A program made the position numbers and the translations under genes. From the NCBI GenBank assembly GCA_945859605.1, contig OX243821.1:14080335-14144334 (forward strand): a DNA stretch of 64,000 bases, written 5' to 3'. Position 1 is the stretch's first letter; each line of letters opens with the position of its first letter. Below, piece after piece: positions 20,575 to 31,697 of the stretch. The notes under the pieces were generated by a model, which did no database searches, was not told the origin of the DNA, and was given only the letters and a program-made list of their open reading frames with translations. The stretch is from Lumbricus rubellus. Its lineage: Eukaryota > Annelida > Clitellata > Crassiclitellata > Lumbricidae.

Positions 20575-20865
20575 AGTAAAAAAGTAAAGACATCCCAGGG
20601 CCGAAGGCCCGTTGGTGAGGCGCTCATCTCCTTTTCTAGGCCCTTGAGCCGGCAATGGACGAATCCCAAGGTTAATACGCTGATACGGGGCCAGTGCATC
20701 GCAGGACTTGCCGTTTACTTCCCAGCTTACGCTGGTACCAAATTATACTGCTTGGTGACAGAGGCACGTGTGCGTAAACAACTTGTCCAAGGTTTTTACC
20801 CGGATTCGAACCGCAATCGCCCGCTCCGCGAGCGAGCGCGTTACCGCTCAGCCACCAGGTCGCAC
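20575..20865 (-). mobile_element. tRNA-derived SINE (family B), copy 2
   Basis: Reverse-complement copy of the SINE at 8300-8591, 291 bp. The head carries TGGCTGAGCGG (box A) and GGTTCGAATCC (box B), and the body matches throughout. It is flanked by an imperfect repeat around aaagtcg-tt. The tRNA head is better preserved here than in copy 1. Confidence 0.85.
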
Positions 20866-20989
20866 AAAGTCGTTTACAGTACATAAATTAGTAAGATTTA
20901 GTTTTTTTAAATTTCTTGAGGGTGGGCGATGATATTGTGAAAAAAATGGATTTGATAGGCCTGGTAGCATTGCACTAGAATTTAACTTT

Positions 20990-21960
20990 CTATATTAGTC
21001 CCAGGTTACTGTATTACCAGCAAAGCTCGGTGACCTTGGTCCGTCCCGTGCCAATCTGCACATCGGGAAATGCAGTTTCTCCACTCCACTCTGTTCATCG
21101 CCACTTCGACAGCACAGTTCCACGTCATCTCCAGACCCTGTAAATCCTCTTGTAAAGTCTCCATTCAGTTCTTCCTTGGCCTCCCTCATGACAACAACAG
21201 CAACTCAATGTAAAATTAAGATCAACCAGGAAGAACTGGTCTTCCCTCCGGAGTCCAGATTGTTGCTTGTTTTGCTCTCCTCTCCTGTTCCATTTTTGCT
21301 ACATGCCCCATCCACTTTAGTCGCCTCTTTCTAATGTTAATCTCCATTTTCCTTGTCCAGTCTCTGATTCTTTTATTTTTTATTTTTACCCCTCCATGAG
21401 ATGCGTAGTATTCGTCTTCGTATGGTGTGTCGCCTCCAGTCGCTTTCCATTCGCCACTGTCATTGGCCACGTCTCAGCCCATACAGAAGTGTGCTCAACA
21501 CTATAGCCTCGCATAATCGGGTTTTAATCTTCAACCTTTTCCATATCTTCTCTAGTCTTTCAAAAACCGCATTTGTCTTTCCACTACGAATCTTTATTTC
21601 TTCATCGCATCTGCTGTCGGTGGATAGTGTGCTGCCAAGGTAATGAAAGTCTTCCACTATTTCCACATTTCTATCTGCAATCCTGATTTCATATTTCGTT
21701 ATAATTATGTTTCCCACCTTCATGATCTTCGTTTTCTCTGGGTTTATTGCCAGCCCCACTCTTGCTGCCTCCTCTGCTCTGCATGTTAGTTCATTTATTC
21801 CCTTCCATGTGTTGTCCATCAATGCAATGTCATCCGCAAAATCCAAAACGCTGAGTTTGTCACCATCTATCCACTTCAATACAGTCCGTCCCGATCCTGT
21901 TGCCCTCTGAATCACCCAATCTACCACAAGTGCAAAAATCAATGGCGACAGCACACATTC
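20990..21960 (-). pseudogene. LINE RT and C-terminal domain (APE-type)
   Basis: The 21,460-21,954 frame reads MLSPLIFALVVDWVIQRATG, VLDFADDIALMDN (RT catalytic box), INPEKTKIMKVG and VEDFHYLGSTLST. It continues leftward in another frame with RIRDWTRKMEINIRKRRLKW and MGHVAKMEQERRAKQ. The N-terminal RT is missing. Related to the LINE at 23,585-25,330. Confidence 0.75.
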
Positions 21961-22016
21961 CCGTCACAATCCGAAATCACTCTCCCATCTCTCTTCCTAA
22001 TTTCTAAGAAGGACCA

Positions 22017-22320
22017 TCAGAGGGAATGCTCTAATTGGAGAGGCATCACGTTACTATCAACACCTGGAAAGATCATGGCTACGGTACTGTTAAACCGCAT
22101 GAGAAACGTGGTGGACAAAAGATTGAGACAGGAACAGGCAGGGTTTAGGCCAGGGAGCTCATGCTGCGAGCAAATCTTCACGCTCAGGCTGATGTGGCAA
22201 GTTCCGGTGGCAATAAATTTCATCGACTTCAGAAAGGCCTTCGATAGTGTCCACAAGAAATCATTGTGTAAAATCATGCAAAATCCCGACAAAAATCATA
22301 GGAATTGTGAAAAGTTTTGA
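22017..22320 (+). pseudogene. LINE RT N-terminal fragment
   Basis: It reads GITLLSTPGKIMATVLLNRM, then RLRQEQAGFRPGSSCCEQIF and INFIDFRKAFDSVHK, containing the first catalytic Asp of the RT. The strand is opposite to the neighbouring RT piece at 20,990-21,960, so the two have been inverted. Confidence 0.75.
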
Positions 22321-22596
22321 CGACAACAGTCATCAGACAATAATTAATGCAAATTCATGACCGGACAATAACGTCTGTTTTTAATGGGTTTTTTCCAGTT
22401 TAATCTGTTGAACATAATTATAACGATAGATGGCGGTGAACGTCCTAGGCGTTCCAAAACAAAACCGAACGGGTCGGAGGACAACAGTTGCAGTGACTGT
22501 TAGGCACAACGAAATTCCTGAAATTGTAGAATTAAAATGGATCCAAAAATTTTTTTTAAAAGAAATTAAATTATAATAAGTTATATTAATAAAGAA

Positions 22597-22905
22597 TTGG
22601 ATAGGGCATATGCTAAGAGGAGACAGTCTGGTGAAAACGGTGTTAGAAGGACAAATGGAGGGGAAACGAACAAGAGGAAGACCCCGACAGATGTTGCTGG
22701 ACACTCTGATGAAGAAGATCGGATATCAGAAACTAAAGGAGAAGGCCCAGCGGAGGGAAGAGTGGCGACATTGGACAGCCGAACCTGCCTAGGGGCAGAG
22801 AACCAGAAGAAGAAGATATTAAATTAATTATAATTAAAATTAAAATTAAATTAGATTAAATCAGATTAAATTAAATTAGACCAAAAAATTAAAAATTAAA
22901 TTATA
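22597..22905 (+). pseudogene. LINE C-terminus and A/T-rich 3' tail
   Basis: 22,610-22,792 reads [20 protein letters not shown], then [20 protein letters not shown] and [10 protein letters not shown], a typical RTE-like C-terminus. It is followed by an (attaaaatta)n-like tail to about 22,905. Confidence 0.65.
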
Positions 22906-23584
22906 TCCACAATTTCAATTGAGCATTGAAACTGAAAGCGCAATTAGATTCGCAAGTTGAGAAGAACATTGAAACCGATGATCAATTAGACCCACAAACA
23001 GTGGCGGCGCCAGGGGGCTATGGGGCTAAGCCCCCTGTCTGCGGCTCAGACCTCCTCCCCCCCCCCAAAAAAAAGAGGAAATTCTATACAACTGCCAGCT
23101 TCGATTAAAAAAGCTAGACAGTGACCAACGGCAATTAAAATAATCAACTATGTAATCATAGCGGAATAGAATACACCGCATATAAATATTATGTCAAACA
23201 TGGCGCCGACCCGTTATGAGGTTAATTATGTACACCATATGCGGCCCGCCGACCGGCTGAGAAGCGCCTGTAGTCCTATGCAATCACATACGAAATGGGG
23301 TTTTAATTAACAGCAACATTCATGGGGAGACTTTGGAGCCATGGGGACAGTCCCGAATTTGTGGTCAAGCCCGGCCCTAGGGTATGCGGCCCCAAGGCAG
23401 CAAGTGATTCTCTGAAAAAGGGTTTTCAAGCATGACATTTGCAAAGTTTATTTCCTGCCAATAAGGCACTTTAATATCCTTGGAAAGTTGACGGGCCTGA
23501 GTTTAGGCGGACCTAGCCAAAGCCTTTGAGCCGAAAATTTTCTAACGATCTTACTTTTGGTCATTCGCCCAACTTACTTACTTC
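22906..23584. other. Interval with possible hAT end fragments
   Basis: A hAT-like terminus CAGTGGCGGCGCCAGGGGGC lies at about 23,000, and GC-rich end-like sequence occurs near 23,370-23,400 (cccggccctaggg). I could not pair ends or find target duplications. No gene. Confidence 0.35.
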
Positions 23585-25330
23585 GAACTTAGTCCCTCCT
23601 GTGCATGCCTGCACATCGGGCGACGCATCTCGTCCACTCGTCTCTATCCATCGCCAGTTCGTCCGCCTCTTCTCATGTCAGCTTCGTGCATCTTAAGTCG
23701 TTCCTAATTGTTTCCGGCCAGTTCTTATTCGGTCTCCCTCGCTTTCTTTTTCCTTCAGTGTCCCAGTTCATCACTTGCTTCGCTCCTCTGTTGTCGTCCA
23801 TGCGAAAGACATGCCTAATCCATCTCAATCTTTTCCTTCTGACGATATTTTCCGTAGTATCCTGTCCTGTTCTTTCTTTTATGTTCTTGTTTGTTATTTT
23901 GTCCCGCCATGATACATTATGAAGAATTCTTCTCAACCATCTGTGGTGCGCCGCGTCAAGTCTTCTCCCGTCTGCCACTGTCATTGGTCATGTCTACGCC
24001 TCCTACAGTAGTGTGCTCAGGACTATGGCGTTGTGAAGTCGCAGCTTGATTTTCAAACTGCAACCATTACACTTTAAAATGATTTCACGGTTCCCGAACG
24101 CAGTGTTTGCATTTCTTATTCGCGTTTTTATTTCCGTTTCGCAACTGCTATCAGCGGTCATTAGGTTTCCCAGGTAGCAGAAAGTATCCACCTCTTCCAC
24201 CTCCCCCCGTCAATAGCAATTCCATCGTCCACGCTCCACCTTCCAACCTTCATGATCTTTGTTTTCCCAGGGTTGATAGCAAAACCTATCTTTGCCATTT
24301 CTTCCTGCGTTCTGTATATGTTAAATCTTTCATTCCCTCCAAAAATCTATCTCAATGTCAAGGTCTCCTAGCCTACCACCATTCACTCACCTTAGTCCAA
24401 AGTCAGCATCCTTCGTTACTTTATCAGCATCCTTCGTTACATTATCCAGTTCAGTTGATGAGTACTGGTCTTTCGCACATTAGCGACTTTTCCATTATCT
24501 GTGTGTGTAAAAATCTGCTCACAGCATGACCTTCCCGACCTGAACCCTGCCTGCTCCTGCCGCAATCTCTCGTCCACAGCTGTTCTAATTCTATTCAGCA
24601 TCATCGTGGCCATAACCTTCAATTGGATGATAGCAGAGTGAAGTCATTGAAGTCTTTTTAAAACAAATTCATGGGGGATATGAATGATAAAACCCTCCTT
24701 CCACGTCTTGGTACTTTGCCTGTTTTCCATATGCTGTTGCTTTATTATCTTCTCGCCTCCATATTTAATCATCTCGGCCTTGATTCCATCTCCTCCAGTC
24801 GCCTTCCCGTGTTTAGATTCTTGATTGCCTTTCGTACCTCTTCTTCGTTCATATCCTCCAAGTTAATATCCAGTTCTTCCACTTCCGGGTCCATTTCTAG
24901 CATGTATCTCGATTCGCATGGTCGGCTCTGGGAAGTTCAGGATGTTCTCAAAGTGCTCCTTCCTGCGTTCTGCTTCCTCTTTCTGGGTTTTAGTTGCCTA
25001 CCCATCGCTCTTTTTTATTGGCAGGGTGTCACTGGGTGTGTATCTTTGTGTTTCATGCGAATTCTTTCACGATGTGAAACAGTCTTTTTGAATCTCCTCT
25101 TTCTGCTCAGCTTCCTCTGTTCGCTGTAGAAAATACCTGGTCTTGTCTTCTCGACATCTTTTCTTTACTTCTTTGTCTTTTCCTCTGTATAAATCCATTA
25201 TTTATCGTTGCTCGTCTCACTTTTCGTTTCCCTGCTCCATTCTTTGCTTGAGTATCTTCCTTTCATCTGTTGTCCTCCATGTTTCATTAGCCCAAAATTG
25301 TACAAAAAATTTCACCAGGGTCAAGTGGAA
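23585..25330 (-). pseudogene. LINE ORF2, RT to C-terminus (APE-type, RTE-like)
   Basis: Minus strand, right to left: RKAKE-type linker (25,300-25,000); EEVRKAIKNLNTG and KTWKEGFIIHI (24,850-24,670); MATMMLNRIRTAVDERLRQE and QAGFRSGRSCCEQIF (24,600-24,480); VDTFCYLGNLMTADSSCETE (24,200-24,100); then DAAHHRWLRRILHNVSWRDK and RRKRLRWIRHVFRMDDNRGA (24,000-23,690). Blocks are in the natural LINE order, but the RT palm with the catalytic box is missing and frames shift repeatedly. Endonuclease pieces lie further right at 26,237-27,375. Confidence 0.75.
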
Positions 25331-25849
25331 GCTATCCATGAAGGAGCGGCTGATGCGGGCGCAAGCTTCGCCAGGGCCATTATAAGTCAAAAGAAAAAAG
25401 TCTATAGGCCTACGTGGCGTGTTTTTTTATCTGCGATGCGTCTAGGCACAAAAATTTCACAGAAAACTTTAACACAACTTGTCCAATTGTCCATTGCACT
25501 GATTCAGAATTTTCGATATTCCATCCATAATGGCGAAACTGACGAAGTTGGCGAAATTGAGCAGAAACGAAGTGTTTTGTGGAGTGTTAGGCATGTATTT
25601 GTTATAATGATAGACTGGACCAGAAGTGCGAGTAACGCACGTTTAATGAAAATATTGATTTTTTACAAGTTACATCTGTAGACTAGACTGTGTATATATA
25701 TCTATATAAATAAAAATGAAACTTTCAAGAGTTCGTAATTTTTTTCTCGGTAAGTATTTTTATTTCTAGCTCTATGCAAACTACAAAATATTTGATAATG
25801 TTCACATAAATTAACAATATCGCTATGTAAATGTGTCTCATTCATTAAA
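25331..25849. other. Unassigned interval with a Helitron-like 5' end
   Basis: At 25,701 TCTATATAAATAAAAATGAA matches the 5' end of the Helitron at 62,873-63,365, but no CTAG 3' end with hairpin is visible downstream. Otherwise no gene recognised. Confidence 0.4.
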
Positions 25850-26215
25850 TATCAAACGCTCGCAATGTCGATCCAAAAATGTCTTAAACGCAGCATCGGG
25901 CGGTCTGCCGAAAGAGTTAAACTATACTCTGTAAGATGTGTTCTCAACGTATAGGACCACCCAGTGATGTCCCGGTTTGTCGGCACGATTCCGTGATCTT
26001 CTAGTCGAGTGGGTAGACGATCGCACGCAAACACGCCGATGGCCCACACTTCGGATCTTTCTACAAAATCGATTCGATTCTGATTCCATTCATTTCTCAA
26101 TTCCAAAGTATTTTCGCTATAACGTTTCCAAGAGAATACTTTCTTGTCTGACCAGATTAAAGTGATCACCCTCGGAAAGATCTGGAATCAAGTCACCCAC
26201 GATAATTCTCTCATA
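25850..26215 (-). pseudogene. Third Maverick relic: capsid C-terminus and adenain-like protease
   Basis: On the minus strand, 26,215-26,150 reads like the DLxxGDHFNLV segment near the C-terminus of the major capsid protein. Then 26,045-25,990 gives IGVFACDRLPTRLEDHG, and across frames the HHWVVLY block (with the catalytic His) and the PPDAAFKTFLDRHC block follow down to about 25,855. The order capsid end then protease is the same as at 37.8-38.4 kb and 9.5-10.8 kb. The remaining protease with its nucleophile Cys is missing. Divergence from both other copies shows an independent insertion. Confidence 0.7.
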
Positions 26216-26236
26216 ATGATAATCTCATAATTTCAT

Positions 26237-26715
26237 GTGCCTCGTGATCTCTTCTTTGATCATGATCCTCCAGTCGATTCCTCCCCTCCACTCGTTCTAC
26301 CCACCTTTGCGTTAAAATCTCCCATGATCACCATCGTGTCCCTTCGTATAACTCTGTCCATCTTCTCCTGCAGTGCGTTGTGGAATCCATCTCGATCGTC
26401 TTCTTCTGATATTGACGTTGGCGCGTACATTTGGATGATGTTAGTGTTAGTGCAAACTATAAAATATTTGATAATGTCCACATAAATGATCTCTTCTTTG
26501 TATTCTGGCATTATCTCTTTGCAGTTGTATCTAATCAGGCGTTCCTCTTTTTTTGGTCTCCTGAGTTTTATCTTCAGGATTGTCACTAGCAGTTCGTGGT
26601 CAGATCCACAGTCCGCTCCAGGTCTCGTTTGTACATCTCTCTCCATGCTCTTCCACCGCTGCTTGACCAGTACATAGTCAATCTGGTTTTTATATTTGCA
26701 GTCAGGTGAAATCCA
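26237..26715 (-). pseudogene. LINE APE-type endonuclease, C-terminal part
   Basis: It reads DVQTRPGADCGSDHELLVTI (the SDH motif of APE endonucleases) and, further left, IIQMYAPTSISEEDDR and MVIMGDFNAKVGR. The blocks are in reversed order relative to an intact domain, so two overlapping copies are joined near 26,480. Confidence 0.7.
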
Positions 26716-26829
26716 CGTGCAAAGTCTCCTTTTTTGTTTTTTTTAACTATGTATTCATGATTCTTAGTTCATTTGTGTCCTGCCTCGTTTCGCTCGCCCA
26801 GTCCGTATCCTCCAGTTGATTCATCCCCT

Positions 26830-26905
26830 TCACTCAATCAATCAATCAATCACATAAATTTATATAGCGCCTCTTCAGATCTCTACTCAGAGGCGCACTC
26901 GTTCT
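26830..26905 (-). mobile_element. LINE 3' end with GCGCCTCT hairpin
   Basis: gcgcctct (26,867-26,874) pairs with agaggcgc (26,889-26,896), next to a (tcaa)n-like tail. The same hairpin and order occur at the 3' end of the LINE at 34,310-35,395. Confidence 0.6.
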
Positions 26906-26933
26906 CCCCACCTTTGCGTTAAAGTCTCCCATG

Positions 26934-27507
26934 TGCTTAGATATTCAAATTCTCATAAACCTCAAAGCCGTTGTGAACCACCTGCTGTGTCCCCTCTTGG
27001 AACTCTGTCGATCTTCTCCTGCAGTGCCGCGTAGAATCCTTCTCGTTCTTCTTCTGCAATTGATGTTTGCGCGTATATTTGGATGATGCTAGTGTTAGTC
27101 TCTTTTCCTCGGAGTCTAACACTTAGGATTCTGTCATTTACCGTGTCGTATCCCATAATCGCAGCTGCACCCCTTTTGTAACAAATGATTGACACTCCGT
27201 TCCTCCTTCCTTCGCTTGGTCCAGACATCGCTACTCTGATGTTGAAGTGTCTTTGCCCCTGCCGCCTCGTCTCACTTAGTCCCATCACCGCCAGCTCCAT
27301 GCGCACCATCTCCGCCTTTATAACCTCCAGCTTCTCTGGCTGGATGCGTCTCATGTTCCACGTGCCCAGTTTCATCTTGTTTTTACAGCTCAGGCTGATT
27401 CAGTGTATTCCGGCTGGATCCGCTACTGCACGCCCTTGTGGAATGTGCTTAGATGTTCAAATTCTCATAAACCTCAAAGCCGTTGTGAACCACCTGCTGT
27501 GGGAGAC
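26934..27507 (+). repeat. About 60-bp direct repeats
   Basis: 26,934-26,992 and 27,447-27,505 are nearly identical (tgtgcttagat-ttcaaattc ... gtgaaccacctgctgtg). They flank the endonuclease fragment and look like the target or recombination ends of its insertion into the gene relic at 27,440-28,484. Confidence 0.75.
26962..27375 (-). pseudogene. LINE APE-type endonuclease, N-terminal part
   Basis: It reads MKLGTWNMRRIQPEKLEVIK (the N-terminal GTWN motif), VMGLSETRRQGQRHF, GVSIICYKRGAAAIMGYDTV and IIQIYAQTSIAEEER. A continuous frame of 137 codons, cut before the SDH motif. Confidence 0.75.
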
Positions 27508-28484
27508 AGGTCCTATCTCCAACAGATCCTTCGGCAAATGTCCTGTTCGGTTGCAATTCTGTAGCCATAGCTCTGATGTCTTTCACTACTTCATCGCTAA
27601 TCCAACATTTTTTACGGGACCTGACCACTTGTTGTTGCTTAGTGTCTTGACATCTAGAGCAGTAATTAGGTGCCTCAGTGGCAGCTCTCCAGTGTGCACA
27701 TCACAAACAATCCACACAAGCTTCCTTTCTAGCTTCTTCTCGACATAATGCATTACTCCTCCCAACCAGTGTTTACAATACAGGAATCACCTTTTCCCAA
27801 TTTTTGAAGAGTATTGTCTGCTCCTCTTTCTTTAAACCACTCAACCAGATTGTCAGCAATTATTTCTGTTTAGTTTCTTTAGCAAGAACAAATTTCCACA
27901 AATATCTGCTTTTTGGTTCCATGTAAACTGTAATGTGTTCCTTTTTTTACCAAATCTGGATACATTTTGCCATTCTCCTCTGCTTTTTGGTGACCTTGGT
28001 TTCATCATGACGCCCATCGAAGAAAATACAACTTATGCCCTTCTGCTGAATTTCGCCTTCAAACTCTGCATCGAGTTCCTTCATGGCTCTCTCCTGAGCT
28101 CTCTTAACCTTGTTATGATCAATAGTTGCGTCAAAGTGAGTAACGAGTCCGGCATCAATCCAGGCAGCAGTAGGTATCTCCGCTGTCTTCCTTATCTCAG
28201 TGTGGTGTCTCAGGCTAGCCAGGGCTATGTTGGTTATGTCCGTAGTATCATGTCTTTCCCAATTTTCTTTCCACAGCCATAAGCCTCGCCTTCACCATGT
28301 AAATAAGGGTTGTATTCATCACTACAATTTCCATTTCTGATTCATCCATCAAATTATCACATTCATCAAACTTTGCATTGAATTTCTTCATGGCTCTCTC
28401 CTGAGCTCTCTTAACCTTGTTATACTGCAATTCAATTCTCTCTGTCATCTCATACGCTTCTGTAGCTTGTTTATCACTCTCCAT
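27440..28484 (-). pseudogene. Unidentified transposon-type gene relic
   Basis: Minus-strand pieces in several frames: AYEMTERIELQYNKVKRAQE (28,460-28,380), a second copy of the KVKRAQERAMKE block near 28,110, GISCIFFDGRHDETKVTKK (about 28,040-27,980), HITVYMEPKSRYLWKF (about 27,930), CDVHTGELPLRHLITALDVK (about 27,720-27,660), and KKCWISDEVVKDIRAMATEL to VVHNGFEVYENLNI (27,610-27,440). The FFDGR-D-TKV and HTGELPLRHL blocks recur in multicopy invertebrate proteins that I take to be transposon-derived; I do not know the function. The duplicated 5' block suggests a partial tandem duplication. Confidence 0.4.
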
Positions 28485-29025
28485 TCTCCATTTTTCTCAT
28501 CATTCAACCTTTTTCCTCGTCTTTCCGTTTTCAACAATTGCTTTATAGTCTCTGGGAGGTCAACTGGTCCTATCTGATGAGGTCTAACGCTTCCAACTTT
28601 TTCTCTTTGACCTTTGATGAAAGCTAACTCAATGATGGGAATCATTATTGATATTGAATCTTTATTGCAGTCTAAATTGTAAACAGGTGAATAGGTCCTG
28701 GGCATGACGTTAAACTGCATCCATCCTTCGCCACAGGGAACCAAAACGTCTCTGTGCCGGTCCTAAGCCCGGACAAAGGAGGAAGGTTTTCCAGATGGGT
28801 GGAGATACACTGGCAGAAAAAGACTAAGACCATAGAAATCCGCAAAAACCACGACACAAGTGACATAGCGACCCATATGCTTCAAGGTGCCATGATGTGG
28901 AGCATCATTGAGCACAGGCCGGTCAGGACAGACCGTTGGAGAGAGTCGAAAGAGAGAGTAGGCTATACGTGGGTCACATATCGGACACCTACGGGTTGTT
29001 AACCCAGGGATAACGATGATGATGA
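28485..29025 (+). other. Mixed interval ending in a (GATG)n tail
   Basis: An 82-codon plus-strand frame at 28,754-29,002 is followed by taacgatgatgatgatgatg, as at the 3' end of RTE-like LINEs. I cannot confirm homology. 28,490-28,740 holds only minus-strand frames without recognised motifs. Confidence 0.35.
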
Positions 29026-29439
29026 TGATGAAATTGTGAACAATCTAACATGCAATAGCTGCATTATTATGTTGCAAACAACAGATTAATAATTCAAACA
29101 ATATACATAAAATTCTAATGCGCGAAAAGTTTAATTCTATAACATTTTCAAATATTTTTGCAAATTCCATATTAAAACAGCTTATTTGCGTATTTTCACG
29201 CTAATTCAAGTCCAAATTGAAGTAGCTAAATCTCATTGCAGACAAATTCTATACTTATATTTCGACTTCTCACATAAAAATGCACTATTTCATCCCTAAG
29301 GTCTTTTAAAATATTGACCATAAAAAATTGACACACCCTAATGCGTATTAGGCTCGATTCTTTCTGCAAACCGATTCTCAAAAACTGTTTTCCAAATGCT
29401 TTACATGGTCGCTCAGCCGGACCTTAAAAACGGCTCTGG
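29026..29439. other. Unassigned AT-rich interval
   Basis: No coding frame, tandem repeat or element end seen. Confidence 0.45.
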
Positions 29440-29741
29440 GCACAAGAATGGATGCGGGTCGCGTCCCAGGTCAATTACTTTCTCCCCCCACCCCACGTCG
29501 CCCCGTCTGGCCTTTTACCGTCACTGCGAAGGAACCCAGGGTTGATCAAGGGTCTGTCCCATGATTTCTGCTTAGCCCGTTCTGACGCTTCGCCTCCAGG
29601 CACGTTGAAGTGCGAGCCTCTAGGATTTCTTTCTCGGTATGTCCGCTCTTTTGAGCGATCTCCATATGATGTCGTTCATCGCAAAGTGGCGGCTTGATCG
29701 ACCTTCTGATTTCTTGCATACCAGTCCGTCAGTCCGTCAGT
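29440..29741 (-). pseudogene. RLE-type retrotransposon copy A, 3' part
   Basis: The minus strand reads CKKSEGRSSRHFAMNDIIWR and SLKRADIPRKK (29,710-29,625). Then, after a 75-bp foreign insert, SDGKRPDGATW and TWDAT (29,525-29,445) follow: the zinc-knuckle end and restriction-like endonuclease core of the family that fills 40-64 kb. Its 5' part lies on the other side of the Maverick (40,187-40,480). Three tandem copies of acggactg at the Maverick junction disturb the coding sequence. Confidence 0.75.
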
Positions 29742-29748
29742 CCGTAGT

Positions 29749-30165
29749 AGTGGGCTATGAACGGCCTCATACGTAGTACTGGCGTGAGCGTATGGGAGAT
29801 TTTTTCATAATTGGTGCTGGTGACAGCGTTTTTTAATGAATGACGTCATATGATCGAATTAATATTCATAGCGATGACATCGTACTGGCCAATGGCAGGC
29901 GAGCAATATCACCTCACACCGACGGCGCGGTAATCTAATTAGTATCAAGAGACGACCCCCTGTTGCGCGCCGTAAACGAACGCAAGCGCATTGGGAGACC
30001 ACCGCTGTGCGGGTATGAGTAGTTGTTTGAATGAGGGTTGTGCCATCAAATACGCACACCTGAAAAAGTGACAGCTATCCGTCCAATCACACGCGTCCTC
30101 GCATAGTGTTATCAATGTGGCGGCTGCTCATATTAATTGGCGCCAACCAATGGCAAGCATGTACA
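29749..30165 (+). repeat. Left terminal inverted repeat of the Maverick
   Basis: Collinear with the reverse complement of 39,748-40,183, from AGTGGGCTATGAACGG through cctcacaccgacgg, gtgacagctatccgtccaat and aaccaatggca. Small indels separate the arms, so the element is not very recent. Confidence 0.88.
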
Positions 30166-30534
30166 GATCATATTAATGTGTTCCATCCAATATAAAAATT
30201 GAGCATAAGTGCAAATTTTCATTCTTCTTGGTATTGGTGTCATGTTGAACAAGTGTAATCTTCTAATTCCGAAACATATAGACTTGTGAATTACGTTCAT
30301 ATCTTAATGGAAACACCTTTGAAGGCGAATTCTACGGGGCGAACTGTTTCCATCCACTGTGAGTATTTTAAAATTTCTGTTATATTAGAAAAATAAATAA
30401 GTGTTCATTATATTACCGTTGTACGCATTTAAGAAATTGCGTTTTTTGATTGTGTGTGTGCGCGTGTGTCTTTTATTTTATTTTATTTTTTGATTAAGTC
30501 TTTAAATTCTTTTGTCACTCATTTTTTGTTGTAG

Positions 30535-31137
30535 ATTGGCAATCATCTTTTTAAGGAATCCATCGGCAACAGACGTTATCCAACATCCAGTGTGTACAAG
30601 GACGAAATAATGGTAAACATACGCGAATACGATGAGGAAAATGGAAAGTCTTTCCCAACCAAGAAGGGAGCCTCATTCAACAAGGCAGCGTGGGTGAGAT
30701 TCCTCAGCCATTTCGACGAAATCGAGAGAAATGTCGATCTGCTCAAATCGGGACAGGCCGTCGAATACTACCAACACGTTGGAGGACGGTACTATGTTTC
30801 AATCAACAAGGAATTCAAGTGTGTGAATATACGTCGATATTTCCTTCCTCCGAACTCCACTAGAGAGCGTCCCACTCGGAGCGGCATTGCTCTACGTTTG
30901 GCAGAGTGGGATCTTCTGCTGAAGACGATTCCATTACTACATGATCGTTTACCGGAACTTAAAAACGCGTCGTCTTGTAATGGTGCATTAGACCATTTAA
31001 ACCAGATGGACTGGGTTGCGTGTAACTTGTGTAATCCGAAGGTTGAACATTTTCAACGAAGAGACTTCTTCGTGTATTATATAACTCGTAGTTTCAGTAA
31101 TGAACTCATTCTTGGCTATCAGATTAAATATCGATGA
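30535..31137 (+). CDS. PC4-like single-strand DNA-binding protein, left copy (last exon)
   Basis: From a splice-acceptor-like ttgttgtag ending at 30,534 the frame is open: IGNHLFKESIGNRRYP, then MVNIREYDEENGKSFPTKKG and FNKAAWVRFLSHFDEI, which is the PC4 (transcriptional coactivator p15) fold: beta strands, then a KKG-x-S/F-x-W helix. A second, similar unit follows: CVNIRRYFLP, RSGIALRLAEWDLLLKTIPL. So the protein has two PC4-like domains and may bind single-stranded DNA during replication or transcription of the element. The right-end copy has an identifiable 5' exon; here I could not find one in phase, and the first ATG in this exon is at 30,592. No break within the exon. Confidence 0.7.
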   Translation: MGNHLFKESIGNRRYPTSSVYKDEIMVNIREYDEENGKSFPTKKGASFNKAAWVRFLSHFDEIERNVDLLKSGQAVEYYQHVGGRYYVSINKEFKCVNIRRYFLPPNSTRERPTRSGIALRLAEWDLLLKTIPLLHDRLPELKNASSCNGALDHLNQMDWVACNLCNPKVEHFQRRDFFVYYITRSFSNELILGYQIKYR

Positions 31138-31472
31138 AACATTTCTTGTACTTTCTTTCTTTTTAAGTGATGGTGAAGTATGTAAGTGATGGTGAAGTAT
31201 GTGAGTAAGAGGTTCACGTGACCTCAGATGAACGCTCCTTAGCCTATTTTTATTCATTCAATACTTAAAAATTCACACCATGACTCCATCATTCATTTGT
31301 TACCTAGTCTTCAAGAGCGATACACATATTGACGAAATATTATGTTGCCATCGAACTCAAAATGCGAAATGGATGTGTGTGGCAACTACAAGTGTCAATG
31401 TGCTATATGCAATATTAATGAAGCATCCGCACAGAACGAAAAACAAACATCTTACAATATCATGCGTTTGTC

Positions 31473-31697
31473 GTGGATCTGGTAAACGACCTGCTCAGAA
31501 AACGCACAACATCTTCGCCTCCAACAGGGTGGATGCAACTGGCTGAAGCTTTGAAAGATTCCAACATTCCTCGCGAGTTGATAGGAAATCAAGATCGATG
31601 GAAATATATTAGCGGTACTTTGGAAGAAAGTCGCTCATTCACACCTAAAAGTAGACGCGGAAGACAACAGCTGCAGTCGAGTTGGTTACCGTACTGA
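31473..31697 (+). CDS. Hypothetical Maverick ORF upstream of the integrase
   Basis: A 74-codon frame reading TGWMQLAEALKDSNIPRELI and DRWKYISGTLEESRSFTP, then a basic end. It lies between the PC4-like gene and the integrase relic and overlaps the latter slightly. It may be the remains of a longer gene, as a cysteine-rich stretch (NYKCQCAICN) precedes it in another frame near 31,390. No family recognised. Confidence 0.3.
   Translation: MDLVNDLLRKRTTSSPPTGWMQLAEALKDSNIPRELIGNQDRWKYISGTLEESRSFTPKSRRGRQQLQSSWLPY

Noticed and set aside
23000..23400. Complete hAT element
   Set aside because: One end-like motif at 23,000 and GC-rich sequence near 23,370 could not be paired as inverted repeats, and no target duplication was found.
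30308..30534. First exon of the left PC4-like gene starting at the ATG at 30,315 with donor gtgagt
   Set aside because: The phase does not match the acceptor at 30,534; joining gives an immediate stop. Left unannotated.
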